Below are positions 57,046 to 64,000 of a stretch of 64,000 nucleotides of DNA, in pieces. The notes under the pieces were generated by a model. That model did no database searches. It was not told where the DNA came from and saw only the letters and a list, made by a program, of their open reading frames with translations. The translations under genes and the position numbers were made by a program. This stretch comes from Parapristionchus giblindavisi (lineage: Eukaryota; Nematoda; Chromadorea; Rhabditida; Diplogasteridae): assembly GCA_943737045.1 (NCBI GenBank), contig CALSFV010000230.1, positions 744,001 through 808,000 on the forward strand, given 5' to 3'. Every line of letters starts with the position of its first letter. Positions within the stretch are counted from its first letter, which is position 1.

Positions 57046-57466
57046 ATGGCGACTTTAATTCTACTATTACTTTTGCTCGTTCATCCCCTTACGTGCTGCC
57101 GTAGTCGTGAGTTTTACATTGTTAATTTTAAATTAAAATAGATATGATAGTGATAGACGTTCTCATAGTCATTTTTTTCTGCATGATTAGTTATGAAAAA
57201 AATGAAAGATAATCCCCGGACCTCTTCAGTATTTCGTTTGCGTCTTTCCCAGTGCGATGATGTATGCAGTGGTGCCACTGAATCAGGGAGTATTCGAGAA
57301 TGCTGTAGGGAAAATGGGTGAGTGATCAAAGATCAAAGATCAAAGATCAAAGATCAAATTTTCTAGATACAGAGAGGGCTGGTGTGGATCATCATGGTAT
57401 TATTCAGATAGGTACTCAGATAGTCGTGCTTATTGTTCATGGTCAACGTACTGGTGGAATTTGTAA
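57046..57466 (+). CDS. Small secreted cysteine-rich peptide
   Basis: 82 aa from three exons that join in phase: 57046-57106, 57230-57317 and 57367-57466. Residues 1-16 are a clear signal peptide (MATLILLLLLLVHPLT followed by CC). The mature part has the Cys pattern CDDVC, ECCRENGYREGWC, then one further Cys in a Tyr/Ser/Trp-rich end (YWWNL). The C-x3-C, CC and G-Y-x3-W-C layout recalls small disulfide-rich host-defence peptides with a Cys-stabilised fold, but the spacing alone does not prove this. Intron 2 is a tandem GATCAAA array. No neighbour suggests a pathway. Confidence 0.7.
57319..57358. repeat. GATCAAA heptamer array
   Basis: Five consecutive GATCAAA units fill most of a 49-base intron; similar units occur at 25810-25850, 26571-26605 and 27140-27157. 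Confidence 0.85.
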
Positions 57467-57786
57467 ATAAACAATTATATTTTGATGTTTTAGCTATGTA
57501 TTGCATCATATAGTACCGACTTTGTTGCTAGAATGCAGCGAAATATTTTCAAACAAACTTTACCAGACTAAATAATGAGATGCTTTGATAATTACAAATC
57601 ATCGATTATAGAAAGCATCAGCATTTCAGTTACAAAGAAAGTCAACAATAGTTATTACAGAAATGTTTTGAACCTGTGTTAGCAATAGATACGAAAAGAT
57701 ACAAACCATTTTACAGGGGTGCAGTCCTTCTCTATACTTACAATTAGAGAAAGGTTTCATGCTATGCAAGAAACAAAGGCTTAAAA
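57467..57786. other. Single-copy spacer before the tandem duplication
   Basis: No gene supported. The duplicated unit begins at 57787. Confidence 0.45.
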
Positions 57787-57889
57787 GAAAGGGTTTCAAT
57801 CCGATAGAGAATAATGGAAGAGTTTTGAAGGTCGAAATAGCATATGCCAGTGTCCTAAATTTCATTTCTTTTTTTTTCTAACGCAATTA

Positions 57890-58020
57890 TTAAGATTTCG
57901 TTTGATCGAGAGCTTTGGAGTGCTTGGCGTTCCGAGTTTTTCTTGGGATGAAGTGATTGTATGTAAGGTCCAACTGTCTTCCGAACAAAGGTCGCTCCAT
58001 CTTCCTGTGTCGTACGACAG
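57890..58020 (-). other. Possible last exon of a minus-strand gene, duplicated
   Basis: An open stretch RPLFGRQLDLTYNHFIPRK to LDQTKS ends at 57890 and is preserved at 61704-61834. It could be the end of a small protein or just a bystander of the duplication. No domain known. Confidence 0.25.
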
Positions 58021-58658
58021 TTAATAAAATAAATTCAATATTATTAAAGTCAATCAACAAGGTAGAATCTATGATCACGATGCGATACACTAGAAATATT
58101 GAAAAGAATAGCACACTTCAAATTCTTGTATAATCTCTATCATTATTTCGTTCGCGATGTTTGCACAGAACAAATACATATTTTATCACCTTTGTACAAC
58201 GATCGTAAATCATCAAGTTCGAGTAAAGGCGGATTAAAAGATATTACGATTAAGTCCGTGATTATGTCACAAGGATAGGAAAACTATGTTTCTCTGGTTA
58301 CTTGTCATAAAAAAACCTCTTCGCTTTCAACTTGATCAATCCCCCATGGTCGTATCGTTAATAGCCATTACGAAACCTCTCGACAAACGGTGAATGACGT
58401 CAAGAGTTAAAATTCATTTCATGTTACACTTTAGCAGATCTTCAGAGAAATTGAAATATGGAAAATCTGTTATGTGAAATGAGAATTGTTCAGGCTTTCA
58501 GGAAAGTGACAACTTCGCTTTGTCTGGTATAAATTCTTTAAAACGTTTCGAAAGCACTCAAGATTTGGTGTAGGATCATAGCAACATGGTGGAAGTACGA
58601 TTTAGACCACTCTTCCTTCCATTCAAAGTTGTCGTATAACCAAATCCTACTCTACAGT

Positions 58659-61214
58659 ATGAAACTACTAGCCCTCGTCTGCCTTCAAGTTCTCTGTGTA
58701 TGTGTTATTCATAATTTTACAAAAATATTATGTTGCAACATAAGTCATTTTGAATTACAACTTCAAATTTAAATATCTTCGTTCAGCAATGACTGTAAGA
58801 GTCCATAGTTCAGACAGACGGAGAATACAATGGTTGTCTGTTGTTTTAATGCTAAATACGGGGTTAACCATATTTCGATAAAGTTTTAATCTCCTAAAGG
58901 AAGTTGCATGTAATAGAAAAGACGTAAGCCTACTTCAAGTGACGTATATACTGTAGATCTTTCACTTGAAGTAGACTTAAAGCAAACCACAAGCCAGATA
59001 AGTATGCTTGTCCTTCAAATGATTATGCCCGAAATATTCAGAATGCCGAAGAAATCTGCTTCCTTGCGAAAAATTCGACAAAGAGAAGAGAAAAACTGGA
59101 AATAATCAATTCCATTTCACTCGAGAATTGCAAAGATCTTTGCTGGAAAAATGTATGTTAACTTTCTAGACCAAAGAAAACGAGAACAATAGTTCGACAT
59201 AATTCTAAAATATTTTAAACCTCATTGTCAGTTTAAAAAAAACATAATTAATTTTCAGGTTACCTGTCGTGGTATTGCATATAACGAACGTGGCCGATGT
59301 GCAATTCTGGGACCTCATGTTGGAGAGAAATTGTGTTCGAAGCCTGTATTGATTTATGTAAAGTGTGATCTAATCGCTTCAGCTCAAGAGCTTACAACAA
59401 CTGAGTCTGTGAATTCTGTAAAACTGGCATTAGTAGCTGCTATACCTGTAACTACTACACCACTAACTACTACACCACTAACTACTGCACCAGTAATTAC
59501 TACGCCGCTAGGTACTACGCCGCTAACTACTACGCCGCTAACTACTACGCCACTAACTACTACACCACTAACTACTACACCAATAACTACTACACCACTA
59601 ACTGCTACACCACTAACTACTACACCACTAACTACTACACCACTAACTGCTACACCACTAACTGCTACACCACTAACTACTACGCCGCTAACTACAACAT
59701 CACTAACTACTACGCCGCTAACTACTACACCACTAACAACTACGCCGCTAACTACTACACCACTAACTACTACTCCACTAACTACTACACCACTAACTGC
59801 TACACCACTAACTACTACGCCGCTAACTACAACATCACTAACTACTACGCCGCTAACTACTACACCACTAACAACTACGCCGCTAACTACTACTCCACTA
59901 ACTACTACACCACTAACTGCTACACCACTAACTGCTACACCACTAACTACTACACCACTAACTACTACACCACTAACTGCTACACCACTAACTGCTACAC
60001 CACTAACTACTACGCCACTAACTACTACACCACTAACTACTACACCACTAACTACTACACCACTAACTGCTACACCACTAACTACTACACCACTAACCAC
60101 TACGTCCACTACGCCATTAATCACAAGTACAACATTCCAAGAAACGTCATCATCTGATTGTAAGTGATAACTACAATACAGCAGTGCATGTAAGCTACAT
60201 ACATCAAATTCATTTGTATTCACGCGTTTTATACAGAGTCTGTAGTTCAAACATATATTATCGATCGCTCAGAAGCTATCAAATGTCTTTGAAACTAAAA
60301 TTCAGTCACATAATTTAACAAATTTTTACCTAACACAGAATTTTCCTGAACAATCAATTTAAAGTTAAATTTTCACTCGCAGAATTTTGAGTGAAATCAT
60401 GGTTGACAGTTAATAGATTTTCCTGAAATTTTAATTAATCATTTCTGTTGAAAAAAAAACTTCATTCTTTTTGTCGGAATGAATTAGAGAGTCAAATTTT
60501 TCGGACCAGTGATTGTTAGGTACAATTTTGGGAAAACGTGTGAAAATCGTGAGTTTTGGTTTCAATGGCAACTGAGCGATCGATACTGCAATATTTTTTA
60601 TATTCACCACTTAACACTGCGCGTTGGCTTTTGAGTATTTGAAAATTCGCAAACAACCTTCGGACCATTCGCTAGGTAATTTGCAATGAACACTACAGCG
60701 TAGAACTGACAAGACAACGTTCGAAAAACTTTCAGCGCCGCATGATTGTAATCGATCAATGATAATTCTTTCAGTTTGTCAAACTCAAAGATTCAAAACC
60801 ACAGGAGGTGCCACGTGTACGAATGGAAACTGGACATGTCCCGCAAACACCATCATGACTGTCGCATCTCCCCACGGACGATTTTATGGACTGAACATCC
60901 TCTATCTGAGCACAACTGATTCATTTGTACTGATGGCGCATGGACAAAGTTATTGCATGACCGTCGATCAATCATTCGATACGATTGAGTGCATGAACAC
61001 ATCATTCACCGATGCAGGATGCGTCGAAACTTTTCCCATCGTCTATCACGGAACCATGAATGGAACTCATATTGTTTGCAATGAACCTAAACCACTCTAT
61101 CATCGGAACGAACTTCGCGATATCTCAGGAGTGGGGAGTATTCCACCCATATGTAACGGGACTGGATGGTTCATAGGGAATGTGAAGGTTTATCGACTGG
61201 AATGCACAAAGTAA
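58659..61214 (+). CDS. Secreted PAN-like / Thr-Pro repeat / Cys-domain protein, copy 1
   Basis: 515 aa from four exons that join in phase: 58659-58695, 58983-59152, 59259-60159 and 60775-61214. Signal peptide MKLLALVCLQVLS. Residues about 14-110 have a PAN/Apple-like look (YACPSNDYARNIQNAEEIC, ENCKDLCWKN, VTCRGIAYNERGRCAILG, YVKCD). Then about 44 tandem five-residue units of type TTPLT (about 59447-60100), a mucin-like stalk fit for O-glycosylation. Exon 4 adds a ~145-residue Cys-rich domain (GATCTNGNWTCPAN, SYCMTV, DAGCVETFP, IPPICNGTGW, RLECTK) similar in style to nematode DUF281-type domains. Intron 1 ends in a hairpin beside an unusual acceptor (AAAG). Function unknown; extracellular or cuticle-surface role is inferred. 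Confidence 0.75.
58925..58979 (+). promoter_or_regulatory. Intronic hairpin at a splice acceptor
   Basis: TAAGCCTACTTCAAGTGA (58925-58942) pairs with TCACTTGAAGTAGACTTA (58962-58979), with a single G-T type mismatch and a 19-base loop. It ends three bases before the acceptor of exon 2. The same hairpin is in copy 2 at 62739-62793. Confidence 0.6.
59447..60112 (+). repeat. 15-bp coding minisatellite, long allele
   Basis: Unit ACTACTACACCACTA with variants (ACGCCGCTA, ACTGCT). It encodes TTPLT or ATPLT and leaves both strands open. Confidence 0.95.
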
Positions 61215-61600
61215 CTTATTTCCATTTAAAACACTTGAATTTACAAATCAATTATGTATTATATTATGTAAGATCTTTCTCCCTTGCGTCGTATGCATAC
61301 AGTTAGCGATTGTATGTCTGCATGATATATAATTTTGCCGTTATGTATGATTCACAAATATAACTTTCGTCTCTAATAAAAATGTGTTACTAAATTTGTT
61401 CAGGAATTCAATATGGACAAAATACGAGAATATTTTAAGGGATGGTGGTTTATGTACAAATGTAAAAAGCCCAAGATGCCAAATCTGTCTAGCATACTAA
61501 CTTGGAAAAACACAAAACAGAAACTAGTTCGATAACCCTGAATATTATATATCAGCAGGTTGATTTTGTACTTTGGCTTTTGTAGTTTGATCTTCGATCT
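61215..61600. other. Spacer between duplicated units
   Basis: 3' flank of copy 1 up to the breakpoint at 61601; no gene seen. Confidence 0.45.
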
Positions 61601-62472
61601 GAAAGGGTTTCAATCCGATAGAGAATAATGGAAGAGTTTTGAAGGTCGAAATAGCATATGCCAGTGTCCTAAATTTCATTTCTTTTTTTTTCTAACGCAA
61701 TTATTAAGATTTCGTTTGATCGAGAGCTTTGGAGTGCTTGGCGTTCCGAGTTTTTCTTGGGATGAAGTGATTGTATGTAAGGTCCAACTGTCTTCCGAAC
61801 AAAGGTCGCTCCATCTTCCTGTGTCGTACGACAGTTAATAAAATAAATTCAATATTATTAAAGTCAATCAACAAGGTAGAATCTATGATCACGATGCGAT
61901 ACACTAGAAATATTGAAAAGAATAGCACACTTCAAATTCTTGTATAATCTCTATCATTATTTCGTTCGCGATGTTTGCACAGAACAAATACATATTTTAT
62001 CACCTTTGTACAACGATCGTAAATCATCAAGTTCGAGTAAAGGCGGATTAAAAGATATTACGATTAAGTCCGTGATTATGTCACAAGGATAGGAAAACTA
62101 TGTTTCTCTGGTTACTTGTCATAAAAAAACCTCTTCGCTTTCAACTTGATCAATCCCCCATGGTCGTATCGTTAATAGCCATTACGAAACCTCTCGACAA
62201 ACGGTGAATGACGTCAAGAGTTAAAATTCATTTCATGTTACACTTTAGCAGATCTTCAGAGAAATTGAAATATGGAAAATCTGTTATGTGAAATGAGAAT
62301 TGTTCAGGCTTTCAGGAAAGTGACAACTTCGCTTTGTCTGGTATAAATTCTTTAAAACGTTTCGAAAGCACTCAAGATTTGGTGTAGGATCATAGCAACA
62401 TGGTGGAAGTACGATTTAGACCACTCTTCCTTCCATTCAAAGTTGTCGTATAACCAAATCCTACTCTACAGT

Positions 62473-63824
62473 ATGAAACTACTAGCCCTCGTCTGCCTTC
62501 AAGTTCTCTGTGTATGTGTTATTCATAATTTTACAAAAATATTATGTTGCAACATAAGTCATTTTGAATTACAACTTCAAATTTAAATATCTTCGTTCAG
62601 CAATGACTGTAAGAGTCCATAGTTCAGACAGACGGAGAATACAATGGTTGTCTGTTGTTTTAATGCTAAATACGGGGTTAACCATATTTCGATAAAGTTT
62701 TAATCTCCTAAAGGAAGTTGCATGTAATAGAAAAGACGTAAGCCTACTTCAAGTGACGTATATACTGTAGATCTTTCACTTGAAGTAGACTTAAAGCAAA
62801 CCACAAGCCAGATAAGTATGCTTGTCCTTCAAATGATTATGCCCGAAATATTCAGAATGCCGAAGAAATCTGCTTCCTTGCGAAAAATTCGACAAAGAGA
62901 AGAGAAAAACTGGAAATAATCAATTCCATTTCACTCGAGAATTGCAAAGATCTTTGCTGGAAAAATGTATGTTAACTTTCTAGACCAAAGAAAACGAGAA
63001 CAATAGTTCGACATAATTCTAAAATATTTTAAACCTCATTGTCAGTTTAAAAAAAAACATAATTTATTTTCAGGTTACCTGTCGTGGTATTGCATATAAC
63101 GAACGTGGCCGATGTGCAATTCTGGGACCTCATGTTGGAGAGAAATTGTGTTCGAAGCCTGTATTGATTTATGTAAAGTGTGATCTAATCGCTTCAGCTC
63201 AAGAGCTTACAACAACTGAGTCTGTGAATTCTGTAAAACTGGCATTAGTAGCTGCTATACCTGTAACTACTACACCACTAACTACTACACCACTAACTAC
63301 TGCACCAGTAATTACTACGCCGCTAACTACAACATCACTAACTACTACGCCGCTAACTACTACGCCACTAACTACTACACCACTAACTACTACACCACTA
63401 ACTACTACACCACTAACTGCTACACCACTAACTACTACACCACTAACTACTACACCACTAACTGCTACACCACTAACTGCTACACCACTAACTACTACGC
63501 CGCTAACTACAACATCACTAACTACTACGCCGCTAACTACTACACCACTAACAACTACGCCGCTAACTACTACACCACTAACTGCTACACCACTAACTGC
63601 TACACCACTAACTACTACACCACTAACTACTACACCACTAACTGCTACACCACTAACTGCTACACCACTAACTACTACGCCACTAACTACTACACCACTA
63701 ACTACTACACCACTAACTACTACACCACTAACTGCTACACCACTAACTACTACACCACTAACCACTACGTCCACTACGCCATTAATCACAAGTACAACAT
63801 TCCAAGAAACGTCATCATCTGATT
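62473..63824 (+). CDS. Secreted PAN-like / Thr-Pro repeat protein, copy 2 (partial)
   Basis: Paralog of 58659-61214 with exons 62473-62509, 62797-62966 and 63074-63824. The same signal peptide and PAN-like region are present. The stalk is 50 residues shorter. Exon 4 (Cys-rich domain) lies beyond the window, so it cannot be said whether the copy is complete. Confidence 0.72.
63262..63777 (+). repeat. 15-bp coding minisatellite, short allele
   Basis: Same unit as 59447-60112, with exactly 150 bases (ten units) fewer in total and a different order of variants near its start. Confidence 0.95.
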
Positions 63825-64000
63825 GTAAGTGATAACTACAATACAGCAGTGCATGTAAGCTACATACATCAAATTCATTTGTATTCACGCGTTTTATACA
63901 GAGTCTGTAGTTCAAACATATATTATCGATCGCTCAGAAGCTATCAAATGTCTTTGAAACTAAAATTCAGTCACATAATTTAACAAATTTTTACCTAACA

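Larger units (their letters stand above)
57787..61600 (+). repeat. 3.8-kb tandem duplication, copy 1
   Basis: Begins GAAAGGGTTTCAATCCGATA, repeated at 61601. Flanks before 57787 and 61601 differ, so these mark the left breakpoint. Copies are almost identical outside the minisatellite (one extra A near 63050 and few other changes), so the duplication is young. Confidence 0.9.
61601..64000 (+). repeat. 3.8-kb tandem duplication, copy 2 (cut by window end)
   Basis: Repeats 57787 onward at a constant offset of 3814, then 3815 after one inserted A near 63050, then about 3665 after the minisatellite, which is 150 bp shorter. Confidence 0.9.

Noticed and set aside
59384..60250. Long minus-strand ORF (288 codons, Val/Gly/Ser repeats) over the minisatellite
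   Set aside because: It is the antisense shadow of the 15-bp coding repeat, which has no stops in either strand. The plus frame joins to good splice sites and a signal peptide; the minus frame does not. The same holds for 63199-63915.

Overview
This is nuclear DNA of a nematode, most likely a diplogastrid such as Pristionchus (inference). The evidence is many short exons with TTTCAG-type acceptors and GTAAG or GTGAG donors, families known from nematodes (innexin, SLC26 anion transporter, PAN/DUF281-like secreted proteins), frequent GATCAAA heptamers in introns, and compact genes crowded with small inverted-repeat transposons. No rRNA, tRNA, CRISPR or bacterial-type operon was seen. Exon coordinates come from reading splice sites and checking that exon phases join; they are predictions.

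Layout. 1-11,110: a tandem family of small four-pass membrane protein genes on the minus strand (one leaves the left edge, two are complete), interleaved with a decayed mariner, a 1-kb fold-back element, a 958-bp element with a 7-bp target duplication, and MITEs. 12,047-15,822: innexin gene (minus, 15 exons, 477 aa). 18,288-25,912: SLC26/sulfate-permease gene (plus, 25 exons, 700 aa) whose intron 16 carries a truncated LINE, itself split by a fold-back element. 26,485-27,253: small secreted Lys/Glu-rich protein. 28,097-30,864: nuclear-type protein (minus, 509 aa) with two Cys/His fingers, duplicated SUMO-acceptor-like motifs, a SUMO-interacting-like motif and a possible HORMA-like N-terminus. 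33,131-38,872: RBR-type (RING-IBR-RING) protein (minus) whose RING2 seems to lack the catalytic cysteine. 40,336-43,104: intact RTE-like LINE ORF. 43,536-44,984: Thr/Pro-repeat single-pass membrane protein. 46,933-47,997: unrecognised gene. 49,132-51,760: Fringe-like GT31 glycosyltransferase (338 aa). 52,416-56,233: CR1-like LINE with both ORFs open. 57,046-57,466: small secreted Cys-rich peptide. 57,787-64,000: a 3.8-kb tandem duplication carrying a secreted PAN-like, Thr-Pro-repeat, C-terminal Cys-domain protein; the second copy runs off the right edge and its minisatellite is 150 bp shorter.

The genes do not form one pathway. Several encode membrane or secreted products (tetraspan family, innexin, SLC26, Thr/Pro membrane protein, Fringe-like enzyme, Cys-rich peptide, PAN/mucin-like pair), which suits a nematode arm region rich in young duplicates. 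The strongest structural theme is transposons in introns, including a family of about 16 short palindromic MITEs, some of which abut or appear to supply splice sites.
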